Assembly: GCA_016946835.1 (NCBI GenBank)
Contig: JACVTC010000119.1
Coordinates: 192,501 to 227,500, forward strand
Direction: 5' to 3'
DNA length: 35,000 nucleotides
Source: Neocallimastix lanati (nom. inval.)
Taxonomy: Eukaryota; Neocallimastigomycota; Neocallimastigomycetes; Neocallimastigales; Neocallimastigaceae
The notes below the pieces were generated by a model. The model was not told the DNA's origin, ran no database searches, and saw only the letters and a program-made list of their open reading frames with translations. This document shows, piece after piece, positions 1 to 11,327 of this stretch. A program made the translations under genes and the position numbers. The first letter of the stretch is position 1. Each line of letters begins with the position of its first letter.

Positions 1-80
1 TTTATAAATTATAAATTATAAATTATATAATTGATATAGTTAATTAATTAATTAATATATATTATTAATTAATTCACTAG

Positions 81-552
81 AATTCTAAATTATTGTGGTT
101 ATGATGAAAAAGTTTCCATCGATAATTTTAGTAATCTTAAAAATCTCGAAAAATTGTAAATTATTTATTTATTAGTTATATATTTATAATATTATATAGT
201 AAAATATATAATAATTAAGAATAATATATTATAATATAAAAAATATTTATTTTAATGATTAATATTTTATTATTATTTTAATTATTGTTATAAAATTATA
301 TATTTAAAAAATAAGATCTATTATTGGTACTACATATAATTGTAATGAAGACATAAATTTATTTGAAGGTTATTATTGTCCATTAGCTACCATTCCAAAA
401 TCCATTTTCAATCTTTCAAAATTAAAAGAATTGTAAGTAATATATTTTATTTATAATTATAAATAAATAATCATTATTCAAATAACAATACTTGTATATT
501 TATGTTAATAAGATTAAAAAAAATATTTTTTTTTAAAATATGTAATATTACT

Positions 553-603
<51 letters not shown>

Positions 604-2145
604 TTATTGTTGTTTTATTCATTTTATTTTATTTTTAATTTATAATTTAAAAGAACAATTACTAAACAATATAGCACTACTGATATATCCTCATTAAAGA
701 ATATTAATAAACTTTCTAATCTTGAATACCTGTAAGTATAATATTTAGAAAATATTTATTTATTAAAATAATGTACTTATTTATTTATTATTCATTTTTG
801 ATCATTAATACATAAATATATATATATATATATATATAATTTATATTTTATTAGTAATTTAGAAAGAAATTATATGAAAAGTATTCCTTCTTCTATTGGA
901 GAACTTAAAAATCTTGTTTTTCTGTAAATATATTATCTAATTTTTTTTATTATTATAATTAACAGTGTTGTTCTTGTCAAAGATTTCTATTGTTATAATT
1001 ATAATTTCAATTTAAAAAACAATAATAATAAATATATTATTTTTATTTTATTAAACATTGAAATGAATTAATATTATTCATAATGTTATATTTATTTATT
1101 TATTTATTTTATTTTACTTTACTTTTTTTTATAATTTTATTTTTAATTATTAATATAAAAGTGATTTATCAGGAAATGATATAACTGAAGTTCCAAGTTT
1201 TATTGGAAATCTTTCAAGTCTTGAAAAATTGTAAATATAAATATATTTATTTTAAAATGTTTAGATTATAAAAATTTTATATTTTAAAAATTAAATATTT
1301 ATTTTCATTTTATTTAAAATAATATTAATTTTATTATTATTATTTATTAATAATAATATGTCAGAATTTTAAATGATAACCTATTCACTAAACTTCCAAG
1401 TTCTATTGGAAATCTTTCAAAACTTAAATATTTGTAAGTTTTTATATTCTTTTCTATTTACTTATATTAAATAAGAATAGAATAATATATAGAATAAATT
1501 ATTTTTAATATTTTTATTTTGTTGAATAACTGAGTTAGTTTTTGTAAATTACTTTTTTTTTTTTTTTATAAAAATTATCTGATAATAATAATAATAATAA
1601 TAATTAATATTAATAATTGATAATAATAACTAATATAATAATAAATAAATAAATAATAATTACTATAAATAATAAAAATCAATGAATAATAATTATAATT
1701 ATTATTAATATTGTTGTTTTAATTTATATTTATTTATTTTTATTTTATATATAGAGAAATTGAATCCAATCCAGATGATTCAAAATCATTGGAATCCTTA
1801 CCAGATTCTATTGGAAAACTTATAAATCTAGAACATTTGTAATTTTTTGAAATTTAAATTTTATATTTTTACATATATATTTATTTTTATTTTTAACAAT
1901 ATAAAATTTATTATAATTCATTTTTAATTTATTATAAAATATTATATATATACAAATAATAGAGAAATACATGAATGTAATATTAATACGCTTCCTGATT
2001 CTATGAGTAATCTAGTAAATCTTAAAAATTTGTAAGTTAAAATAAACAATAAAAAAAAATTATATATGTTAATTTTTATTATTTTATTTTATATTTTTAT
2101 TTTATATTTTTATTTAAATTTTTTACTATTATTATTTTTGAAAAA

Positions 2146-2186
<41 letters not shown>

Positions 2187-3353
2187 AAAAGAAAAGAAAA
2201 ATTAAATAACTATATTAATCAATAAAATAATGCATATTTTTATTAAAACATTTTAATAGAATAATTAATAATTGTAAGCTTTCTACTTTACCACCAATTT
2301 TATCAAATCTTGTTAGTCTTGAAAACCTGTAAATATTTTTATTAAGATATTATTCATTGAAAATTAATAATAATAATTATAATTTTATTTATTATATTAA
2401 TATTTTATTTATTAATTATTATTCATTATTATTAATATTAATATTATTAATATTATTATTATTATTATTATTATTATTTAAACCAATAAAAATTAATTAA
2501 AATGATATTTTAAAACATAAAGTGACTTATCTTATAATGAAATGAAATATAATAAAAACCAAATATCACTTAGTAAATTATCGAATCTTAAAACAATGTT
2601 TGTAGTATTTTCATTATATTGCTAATATTAACATTAATTATTTAAATCTAAAAAAATTTTTTTTTTAAAAAAAAAAATTATTATTATTAATAAAATTATC
2701 ATTATACATCCATTTATAAATTAATAGTGATTTTGAAAATAATGATATAACCTATCTTCCAGATTCAATTGGTGATCTTTCAAGTCTTGAAATACTGTAA
2801 AAAAAAAAAAAAAAAAAAAAAAAATTTTTATTAAATTTTTATTTATTAATAAAAAAACATTTTATTTAATTTATATTTTATATGTCATTTAATATTTTTA
2901 TTCTAATTATTATTATTATTATTATTATTACTATTTTTTTTTAAATATTTATTTATCTAATTTCGTATTATAGTCATTTATTAAGATGTAATCTTTTGGC
3001 ACTTCCTGATTCTATGGGTAATCTTAAAAAACTTAAACAATTGTAAGTTTAAATTGAAATTAAAAAAAAAAAATTTTGAAAATTATAATCATAAACATAA
3101 TAATGATAATAATAAATTAAAAATTAATATATTATTAATATAATTTATTAAAATTTTCTATTAGACAAATGTCTGAAAATAATCTTACCGAAATACCAGA
3201 AGTATTATCAAAAATTAATAGTCTTGAAACAATGTAATTTACCTAGTTTATTTAATTATAAAATTATAATTTATAATAATTTTTAATACTAATTATAATT
3301 TATAATAATATTTAATACTACAACTAATAATAATAGTAATAATAAATAACACC

Positions 3354-3385
<32 letters not shown>

Positions 3386-4641
3386 AATTTTTATATATTT
3401 ATAAAATATAAATAATAATTCTAAAATAAATTTATCTTAAAGTGATTTAACTTTTAATAAAATTGATGATGAAATTCCGGAATCTTATAATAACTTAAAA
3501 AATCTTAAATATTTGTAAATATATAAACTTATTCAACCAATATACCCTTAATAATATAATTAATTAAAATAATTAATAAACTATTATTAATTAATTAAAC
3601 TATTATAATTCATATATGTATTTTATTATTTATTTTATTTTATTTTATTTTATTTTTTTCTAATTTCTATCAAATAGGTATTTATATAACAATAATTCTA
3701 TTAGAGGAAAAACTTTAACGAATGAAAGTTTAATTAGATGTGATTATCTTCCTTTTGATATTGATATAAGCAAGGTTTCATTATGTAAGCCAAAGGATAT
3801 GAATTGTTTTGAGGAAGATGAAAGAAAATTAAAATATTGCTCTAAAGAAGATTCAACAACTTCTACAAATAAAACCATCACTAATACCTCTAAGAAAATT
3901 ACCACCAATACCACTAAGAAAACTACCTCCAAGGAAACTACTACCAAGAAAACTACTACCAAGAAAACTACTACAAAGACCACTAAGAAAACTACCTCCA
4001 AGGAAACTACTACCAAGAAAACTACTACAAAGACCACTAAGAAAACTACTAGTAAGACTACTAAGAAAAGTACTACCAAGGAAACTACTACAAAGAAAAC
4101 TACTAGTAAAACCACTAAGAAAAGTACTACCAAGGAAACTACTACAAAGAAAACTACTAGTAAAACCACTAAGAAAAGTACTACCAAGGAAACTACTACA
4201 AAGAAAACTACTAGTAAGACCACTAAGAAAAGTACTACTAAGGAAACTACTACAAAGAAAACTACTAGTAAGACCACTAAGAAAAGTACTTCTAAGGAAA
4301 CTACCCCAAAGAAAACTACTACAAAGACCACTAAGAAAAGTACTACAAAGACCACAAAGAAAACTACCCCCAAGGAAACTACTACCAAGAAAACTACTAC
4401 AAAGACCACTAAGAAAAGTACTACCAAAAAAACTACTACAAAGAAAAGTACTACCAAGAAAACTACTACCAAGACCACTAAGAAAAGTACTACCAAGAAA
4501 AGTTCTACCAAAAAAAGTACTACAAAGAAAACCACTACAAAGAAAACTACTACCAATACTGCCAAGAAAAGTACCACTAAGAAAACTACTACCATAAAAA
4601 CTATTACCAAAATAGCTTCCACCAAGAAAATTGCCATTTAA
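81..4641 (+). CDS. LRR protein with Thr/Lys-rich tail, gene A (5' end outside window)
   Basis: Fifteen exons seen: 81-155, 316-432, 654-731, 855-923, 1162-1230, 1365-1433, 1755-1838, 1963-2031, 2260-2328, 2523-2597, 2728-2796, 2974-3042, 3165-3233, 3443-3514, 3678-4641. All joins are phase 2, with GTAAGT/GTAAAT-like donors (one GTTTGT at 2598) and AG acceptors. The joined frame stays open for 671 codons to TAA at 4639-4641. Each internal exon (mostly 69 nt) encodes one LRR of the form LDLSGNDITEVP followed by a SxIGNLxxLxxL half, and the split codon is the last Leu/Met of the unit. The last exon holds a four-cysteine cap (MNCFEEDERKLKYC is part of it), then about 260 residues of Thr, Lys, Ser and Glu. 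The first exon seen matches exon 9 of the paralogue at 19183-23443, so about eight exons with the signal peptide lie upstream. I infer a secreted or wall-associated protein whose LRRs bind a partner. The ligand is unknown. Confidence 0.85.
3850..4638 (+). repeat. Coding Thr/Lys repeat tail of gene A, with 54-bp tandem units
   Basis: The tail is built from ACT/ACC/ACA (Thr) and AAG/AAA (Lys) codons in KTTTKK- and KSTTKE-like blocks. Between 4042 and 4311 an 18-residue unit, KTTSKTTKKSTTKETTTK, recurs five times with starts at 4042, 4096, 4150, 4204 and 4258, exactly 54 bp apart. The last copy is divergent. The tail could be a strongly basic, possibly O-glycosylated stalk. That role is inferred from composition only. 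Confidence 0.85.
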
Positions 4642-4875
4642 AGTATTAAAACTAAAAAGAATAACAACCTCAAAATATTATATTGAAATAAAATAAAAAA
4701 AAGTTTCTATATCCAAAAATTCAACTGAATCGTTATTTTAAAGATTATGATAAATAAATATATAAATATAAATAATTAGTAATTATTTTTTTTTTTTTTT
4801 TTTAATAAATTTTAAAAAATATATATATTTATATTAATTAAATTCTATTAAAAATATATAAATATATATATTTTT

Positions 4876-4920
<45 letters not shown>

Positions 4921-5248
4921 ATAAAGCATATTTTTATTATTAAAGTTTTATTAATAGTGATACATATTTTATAAGTATTATATAAATATTATTAAATTTT
5001 TAAAACTAAATTTATATTTTTATTAGTTAATTATTAAATAATAATATAAATTATAATAAAATATTATAAAATTAAATAAATATCTATAAATCATAAATCA
5101 TTTAAAAAAAAAAAAAAAAAAAATTTCTATTGGAAGAGTTTATGAGATTAATATTTTAATAAGTAATTAGCCTAGTGGATTATCTAACTAATGTCTGTAC
5201 CATACATTAGTAGCTTTTTTGATTTTTTTTTTTTTTTTGGTTAGTATT

Positions 5249-5282
<34 letters not shown>

Positions 5283-5532
5283 TTAACAGCCAATGAGTCA
5301 ATATCAAACAAATAATAACAAAGAAAAAATTTTTTATTTTATTATTAATTCCTTCAAATTCGTTAAAACAAAAATATTGTTATAATTGACCTTTTAACAC
5401 AGCGAAATCTATGGAAATTAAAAATACCCCTGTGGGAAGAACTATCTTTAAAAAAAAATTTTTTTTGTATGATATTGGGGATGATGATTTTAAAAATCTA
5501 AGCAATTGTATCATATAATGAATGTCTTGATA
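4642..5532. other. Intergenic, homopolymer-rich DNA downstream of gene A
   Basis: No coding signal. An AATAAAA-like stretch near 4685 could serve as the polyadenylation signal of gene A. Long A or T runs lie near 4785-4802, 4880-4915, 5104-5122 and 5252-5280. Around 5165-5215 a short non-homopolymer patch reads tagcctagtgg and later tgtctgtaccatacattagt. The second part resembles tgtctgtatacattagtg at 25462-25479, so both may be scraps of one short dispersed element. Confidence 0.5.
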
Positions 5533-5568
5533 CAGTTTCCTCAATGTTTGGAAACATTGAGGAAACTG
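5533..5568. repeat. Perfect 17-bp-stem palindrome
   Basis: The 17-nt arm CAGTTTCCTCAATGTTT is followed by GG and then its exact reverse complement. The arms are not simple AT sequence, unlike most local inverted repeats here. It could be a cruciform or a hairpin in RNA. No gene is attached to it. Confidence 0.8.
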
Positions 5569-5638
5569 AATTTCTAAATTCTTTTTTTCGAGTAATAAAA
5601 TGATTTAATGGTTTCTAAAGATTTAGTTATTTATTATT

Positions 5639-5684
<46 letters not shown>

Positions 5685-5828
5685 TTGATTGCTTTATCAT
5701 AAATGGAATGTAAAATTTTCCATTTATTGTTCTTAATCCGTAATAAAGAATATATATTATTCTAAATTCATTTATTTAGTATTTTTTTTTTTTTTTTTTT
5801 TTTTATACTGTATTATAATACGAAATCA

Positions 5829-5863
<35 letters not shown>

Positions 5864-5870
5864 TTCTTTT

Positions 5871-5924
<54 letters not shown>
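5569..5924. other. Homopolymer-rich spacer
   Basis: Contains T runs at about 5641-5682 and 5783-5804, a TA dinucleotide run at about 5831-5860 and an A run at about 5885-5923. A small imperfect hairpin built on ataaatggaa and ttccatttat lies near 5700-5730. I see no gene. Confidence 0.6.
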
Positions 5925-5925
<1 letters not shown>

Positions 5926-6366
5926 ATAGACTTGCACATATGGGTACCCATCTCCCATATGGCCATACAGTTATTAATTAACTGTAAGGTGATGAGTTAT
6001 TGGCATACTGTATCAGCTTCGCCGCTCTCAATCGTCGTTACACACTGCCCGGAGATGCATTCCTAACGTTCCTACATATATCTCTAATGACCACGAGCAT
6101 CAGAACGGAACCATTAACTCCTCCCTAGTGGGTGTAATCATTGGCGATTGGAAATTTTACAATCATCAAGGTCTATGCTTCAATTCAAAGCGTAGTATCA
6201 GGGTTGGGTGAAATAATCATCTGAGGGAAAGCCTTATGGACATCACGTGTGGTCTCATGATATCCCAGGATAGAAACCTCATCCGATTATTTGGTGCCAT
6301 GCCGAGGATTCGAACCCCGCCCTCTACAGTAACCTGTATCGTCCTAACCGACTGGACCAACATGGC
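5925..6366 (-). mobile_element. SINE-like element with a tRNA head
   Basis: This 440-bp block is strikingly less AT-rich than its surroundings and sits between an A run (to 5924) and a T run (from 6367). Read on the minus strand it starts with a tRNA-like sequence (6366 down to 6296), continues with about 370 nt of unrelated body, and ends in a T run. A tRNA head with internal pol III promoter boxes plus an unrelated body is the standard layout of a tRNA-derived SINE. A decayed LINE lies next to it. I see no second copy in the window, so SINE status is inferred from structure alone. Confidence 0.5.
6292..6366 (-). tRNA. tRNA-like sequence with defective anticodon arm and CCA end
   Basis: On the minus strand the order is: acceptor GCCATGT, TG, D stem GTCC with loop AGTCGGTTA and stem GGAC, a short anticodon arm, variable AGGG, T arm CGGGG-TTCGAAT-CCTCG, acceptor GCATGGC, then A and CCA. 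The acceptor pairs over 7 bp with one G-U, and the T arm pairs over 5 bp with one G-U. The anticodon arm is wrong: ATACA and TGTAG enclose only six bases (GGTTAC), or a 5-bp stem encloses four, so no anticodon can be assigned. Eukaryotic nuclear tRNA genes do not encode CCA, so this may be a copy of a processed tRNA or the head of a SINE rather than a working gene. Confidence 0.6.
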
Positions 6367-6397
<31 letters not shown>

Positions 6398-7079
6398 ACT
6401 TTTTCTTCTCTTATTTCAAATAATTGCTGCTATTAAAAAAAAAAAATACATTATTCTACTTTATATTTCGTCGTTTTTAATATTTTTTAGTTTATATTAA
6501 TTTCATTTTTTATCAATTTGTAATCCGTTTTATTATGGTAAAGATATTTCACTGGGGTTCTCGCTGTCATGGAAAACATGTATTGACAACATAAGGTTGA
6601 TTTCTACCCCGTAGTATATACTTTATGAACCAATGCTAAAATGAAGGAATTTATTCAAATCTAGATACAAAATGAAAAATAAATTCAAGAGTAATATTTT
6701 GTCAGTGAAAAAAGTTACTAAATGATTAAAATATAACACTCCAAAATTGAATCACCCAAAATTTGTAAAAAAAGTATTTGAGAAAGCAATATCAGGAGTT
6801 CGAATTTCATATTGTAGATGTTCCAAATGGAATCATAAGGTTTCTTTTCAGCATTTAAAAAAAAAAAAATTTAGTATCTAATAACACATCCAATAAATAC
6901 AAAATCAGCAAATCTCGGTTCAACTAATTTAGTAAATGTGATAAATGACAATCATGAACTCACTGCTCTCAATAGACATAATCTTAATTCTCAAAATCCA
7001 ATTTCATATTCAAACCTTGAAAAGTTTTCTCTTTTGTCGTAGTTGGAAGACAAATGGATAGAATTTTATGAAAGGAGAT

Positions 7080-7725
7080 AGTATTGATTACTTCAACACG
7101 ATTTTTAAAACCATTATTCCTATTTTTTCAGGAAACAGGTAGTAGTACCAAGGATGATAGATATCCATGTACCATAACACTTGGCAACTACAAATATTTC
7201 TAGAAAAGAATGGATCCAAATACTCCAGGTTGCAGAGGTTTATATCTTAGTTATCATGTCTCATGTCAAGCAGTCCTCTGAGGATAATTTCTATACTCAT
7301 TCTTGTTTCTTAAACAACATATAGTCTATGGAATCATTCTAAAGTGTTCTGTAGGTAATATCTATATCCCCACCTAAGAAACACTCATTACAAGTCCTAT
7401 ATGCATTCTTTGAAGTTTTCACATGGCTTCAGAATCACACTAATCATCCATCTATTCTTCTTGAAGACTTTAACATGAGCACCGCTGATTTTACAAGATA
7501 AATTAACCAACAGTAATCTTAATAGTTGGTTTATTTTTATGATTAATGGTTCACCTATTTCATGGACTAGAAGAAGATATTCCTACAGATATTGATCCAT
7601 GCATTATGAATTCAAGTTTGCTGGATAAAATATAAAATGCTTATTTTGTTGACTATCCTTCTGTATTTGATCATAGACCGCTCGTAGTTAATTGCAAGAA
7701 AAACTACCATGGATGAATCATTTCT
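7080..7725 (+). pseudogene. APE-type endonuclease domain of LINE copy 1 (broken)
   Basis: At 7454-7477 the reading ILLEDFNM matches the GDFN motif of apurinic-type endonucleases found in LINEs; the usual glycine is replaced. Downstream comes NGSPISWTRRRYSYRY, which fits the TWxR(x)xxRIDY motif. At 7666-7692 FDHRPLVV matches the SDHxPL catalytic motif. Stops and frame changes separate them. The order and spacing support the call better than any single motif. Confidence 0.65.
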
Positions 7726-8399
7726 ATTACCAAAGAGAAAAAAAAATTGTTTGATGGGATAGGTATAAATGTCTTGAACTTAAAAGAAAGAAAATTTGTG
7801 ATCACAATAAATTTAAGATTCTTAGTGAAGAATTAGGAAATAGAGAACTTTCAGTAGATTGTATAGCTGAAAAGTTCATCAACACGTCTATTTCCATTGC
7901 TAAGAATTTATAGATTACATCTTCAACAGAAATCAGAAAAGCGATGTTTAGAATGTCATGCAATATTTATTATCTTCAAAAGGTAAAGCATATTAAATAC
8001 AAACAAATTAAGAGTTTTGTTTCTGCAAATAATTCCAATGAATTGCTAAAATAGTTGACTTGTATAGCAGACTTTGTGAATCAATTCATAAAAAATGTAA
8101 CGAATTTAAGAAAAAAGAATATTTATATTGGATTAAAATTGGATGTTCGTTAGCTCTTAAAAATGATTGTAGGAAAACCGTGGAAAATGGGTAAAAAAGA
8201 ATTCAAAAAATTAATAATCCATATTTCACAATCTCTCATCCTATTAAAAATAATAATCATGAACTAGTTTCTTCTACAGATGAAAAATTAAAAAGTTTGG
8301 TATTCTCATTATAAATTCTTAGGGTCGGATTCTTCAAATCATAGTCTTTCTAAAGATTACTGGAAAGATTCTAATGCATTAAGGAATTTGGGAAGACCA

Positions 8400-9560
8400 A
8401 GATAACAAGAATGGGATATTAACCAAGGTATTAGCGATGAAGAAATTTGCAAAGCAATCTCCTCCACTCCTAACTTTAAAGCCTGTGGTCCTGATGGTAT
8501 TCCAATGGAATTCTTCAAAGCTTTGATTCCTTGTAAAGATGATTCAGAAGGATCAAGTGACAATAATAGTAATATTTCATCTGGCTTTAAATGTCTCAAA
8601 GCCTTAATCAAATCGTATTTGGAATGGTAATTTCCCAAAATCATGGAATAACGCATCAATAGTTTCTATTCATATAAAGGGTGATCCATCAGATTTTAAT
8701 AACTATCGTGATATCTCTCTTATCAATAAATGGATTAAAAATTGTGACAAAAATAATAGCTAATAGAATCTCTAAATATGGAATTGATGAAGGTTTTATA
8801 AGACCTTGAACAATATGGATTTCGTAATCGAGAGGAATGTATATGTCTTTATACTACATTAAGAATTATATGTCAGAGAAGGAAATTTGAAAATAAGGAT
8901 ACATACCTTGCCTTTTTGGTCCTTAAAAAAGCGTATGACTCAGTGCCCATATATAATGTATTAATGAAGATTCATCACTTAGGTATTAGAGGTAAGTGCT
9001 TTAATATTATTGAAAACTTATATCTATCTTCCAAGGCTTGTGCAAGAGTTGATGAGCAATTATCAGGAATCATTTAATATTAGGAAAGGAGTTCGTCAAG
9101 GTTGTCCCCTCTCACCAATTTTGTTTAACTTGTTCATTAATGATATTTTTAATAATTGTAATAAATATGATATTTCTATTGGTGATAAACGTTGTTGTGG
9201 AGGTCTTTTTGCTGATGACATTGTGTTATGTGCTACAAACAAGATCTCAACTTAAGAAATTGTTTTAAAGTTTGCCAGTAAATGGGCTAGAAATAATGAA
9301 ATGCAATTTGATATCAATAAATATGCAAGTTTAGTAGTGCGAGGGGAAGTTTCAAGATTTCTCAATAATAATATTCCCCCACCTTTAATCTTTCAAGTCA
9401 AGAGTTACCTAAAAGGAATTGCTATACCTCCTTAGGTTTGCCGTTTTTCAAATGATTTAGAATTGATTCCGATCATACAGAGAATGAATAATAATATCAC
9501 GTCATACATGGGATAAATAAAGCAAACTTTTAGCAGATAAATTAGATAAATTTCCATCAA
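8400..9560 (+). pseudogene. Reverse transcriptase domain of LINE copy 1 (broken)
   Basis: Motifs in order: ACGPDGIPMEFFKAL at about 8480-8525 (N-terminal RT block), a block ending SLINKWIKNCDKNNS in a shifted frame near 8720-8760, EQYGFRNREECICLYTTLR at about 8810-8865 (one base out of frame at its start), KKAYDSVP near 8928-8950, GVRQGCPLSPILFNLFINDI at about 9091-9150, and the catalytic GLFADDIVLCA near 9200-9235. A thumb-type reading, YTSLGLPFSNDLELIPIIQR, follows at about 9424-9483. The double aspartate is kept, but several frameshifts and stops make the domain non-functional. The longest intact piece is at about 9010-9255. Confidence 0.8.
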
Positions 9561-9569
9561 AAAAAAAAA

Positions 9570-10340
9570 AAGTAATTATAAACTTTCAATAGGATAGAGA
9601 TATAGTAGGAAAAATCAATCAAGGCTAAGGCTTATAAGAAAAACAAATTTGAAAAAAAAAAAAAAAAAAAACTAGAGACCACATAAAGGTAGAAGAGACG
9701 CAAACATTATTAATTTTTAATTATAAAAAAGGAATAGGATGTTTTATTTAAGAGCCAAATCATTTCTGATGGATTATTCTAAAACCCTCATTCTTGGTGT
9801 GATCTGTTGCGGGCTTTCTTTTACAGAAATTATGTTTAGGGTTAGTACTTGACAAGGGTTACTATTCCGACAGTATAAGGGAAAACTAACCAAGGAGCGT
9901 CAATGCTGAAAATTCAGTAAGACAGGCTATCAAGGGAGGCTAATACCTCTGAAAGAGAAGACCATAATTTTCTTTCAGATAGTCAATTTAAACCTTATTC
10001 CATAAGAAAATGAGGTTCGTTTCATGGAAACTTTTTATTTCTGAATTTATTTATACACTTTATTTTTGAATATTACTTTTTTATATTCATGTTACTATTT
10101 TAAATATTATTATGTTCAAATTTAACAAAGATTATTTATTTTTTTTATTAATATTTTGTGTTTTGAATTTTATTTTTTATTAAAATTCAAAATATTCAAA
10201 ATATTCATGTAATTAATAAATTAATAAATAAATAATTAAAGATTAAAGTTCGTATTAATTAGACCTGTAAAAAAAAAAAAAAAAAATAAAAATAAAAAAA
10301 AAAATAAATAAATAAAAATAAAATAAATAAAAAAAGGTCG
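9570..10340 (+). other. Region between LINE copy 1 RT and its terminal segment
   Basis: From 9700 to 10030 the sequence is clearly less AT-rich than the surroundings and lacks homopolymers. It is probably decayed coding or 3' sequence of the retrotransposon. I cannot assign a domain. From 10040 to 10340 it is plain AT-rich DNA with A runs and a small hairpin (ttttgaatttta and taaaattcaaaa) near 10160-10195. Confidence 0.4.
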
Positions 10341-10456
10341 AAATGATAAGGCAAAGAAAAAACTCTGATACAAATTCGAATAATAATTTTTTTATCTAGA
10401 TGGAATTATTATGAATGAATGGGAAAGTGTTAGAAGCCATTTCGTTCTGGAAACTC

Positions 10457-10497
<41 letters not shown>

Positions 10498-10719
10498 TTA
10501 TATAATAAAAAAAAATTTGATATGTTTTCATTAATTTTTTATGAATAAAAATTAAATATAAATTTAAATTTATTACTTATAAACCATCTAAATAATTAAA
10601 TATCTCACGTTCTAGTTATCCAAATGTGTTGAAATTAATATATATTATAGATCTTGAGGTTAGCTTTCTATCTAACATAGCATTAATTGTAATTTTAAAA
10701 ATTTTATTCGACACGTTGT

Positions 10720-10735
10720 GAAATGCACGATCCCC
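10720..10735. repeat. MULE-type terminal motif, right-end orientation
   Basis: GAAATGCACGATCCCC is nearly the reverse complement of the GGGGAGTGTGCATTTC that opens the MULE at 13422. It looks like the right end of a related element whose left part is lost or not recognisable. Confidence 0.5.
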
Positions 10736-10814
10736 AAATATTTTAAAACAAAGCCATACATTTTTAAAATATTCTATACAATCATAAATAAATATATAAA
10801 TAATTATTATTTCT

Positions 10815-11200
10815 TTTGAAATAGTAATATATATTTACAATTAAATATTATTAAATAACTATTTCATAAGAAATAGTAATATATTTTTACAATTAAATAT
10901 TATTAAATAACTATTTCAAAAAAAATAATAATATATTTTTACAATTAAATATTATTAAATAACTATTTCAAAAGAAATAATAATATATTTTTACAATTAA
11001 ATATTATTAAATAACTATTTCAAAAGAAATAATAATATATTTTTACAATTAAATATTATTAAATAACTATTTCAAAAGAAATAATATATTTTTACAATTA
11101 AATATTATTAAATAACTATTTCAAAAGAAGTAATAATATATTTTTACAATTAAATATTATTAAATAACTATTTCAAAAGAAATAATAATATATTCTACTA
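10815..11200. repeat. 52-bp minisatellite, about 7.5 copies
   Basis: Units contain atttttacaattaaatatta and then ttaaataactatttcaaaag. Successive ttaaataactatttc blocks start at 10851 and 10903, giving a period of 52. One later unit is 3 bp shorter. The first unit is preceded by an inverted scrap (tttcttttgaaatag), so unit ends are partly palindromic. I see no coding potential. Confidence 0.9.
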
Positions 11201-11305
11201 AGAAAGAATTATAAAAAATTATTTTTACAATTGAATATTAATAAATTATATACAAAAAAACAATATTCATTATTTATTTAATTATTATTATTTGTTTAAT
11301 TAAAC

Positions 11306-11327
11306 AAGCCACATTTGAGAAATGCAC
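11306..11327. repeat. Terminal-inverted-repeat motif, right-end orientation
   Basis: Its reverse complement reads GTGCATTTCTCAAATGTGGC then TT. This matches 12781 (GTGCATTTCGCAATGTGGC then TT) and the reverse complement of 18254-18280. With 12781 it forms an inverted pair 1.5 kb apart, but it could also be a solo end. Confidence 0.6.

Larger units (their letters stand above)
6440..10440 (+). mobile_element. Decayed non-LTR retrotransposon (LINE), copy 1
   Basis: Pieces of one retrotransposon polyprotein lie in order on the plus strand, scattered over three frames with many stops. An endonuclease is at about 7080-7725, a reverse transcriptase at about 8400-9560, and a short C-terminal segment shared with the second LINE copy is at 10364-10430. 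Between 6760 and 6860 there is a short open stretch (KFVKKVFEKAISGVRISYC) that could be the end of an ORF1 or the start of ORF2. The limits are approximate because I see no target-site duplication. The element cannot make protein in its present state. Confidence 0.75.

Noticed and set aside
3744-4637. 297-codon minus-strand open frame of Val, Phe and Leu
   Set aside because: It is the antisense of the Thr/Lys tail of gene A; ACT/AAG repeats read backwards give an artificial hydrophobic frame. The same applies to 23146-23412 (minus) and 23169-23402 (plus, wrong frame) over gene B's tail.
6236-6436. 66-codon open frame across the tRNA-like sequence
   Set aside because: It runs through the tRNA head in antisense and ends in a poly-T tract; no protein character.
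8357-8659. 100-codon minus-strand open frame
   Set aside because: It is the antisense of the LINE reverse transcriptase block containing ACGPDGIPMEFFKAL.
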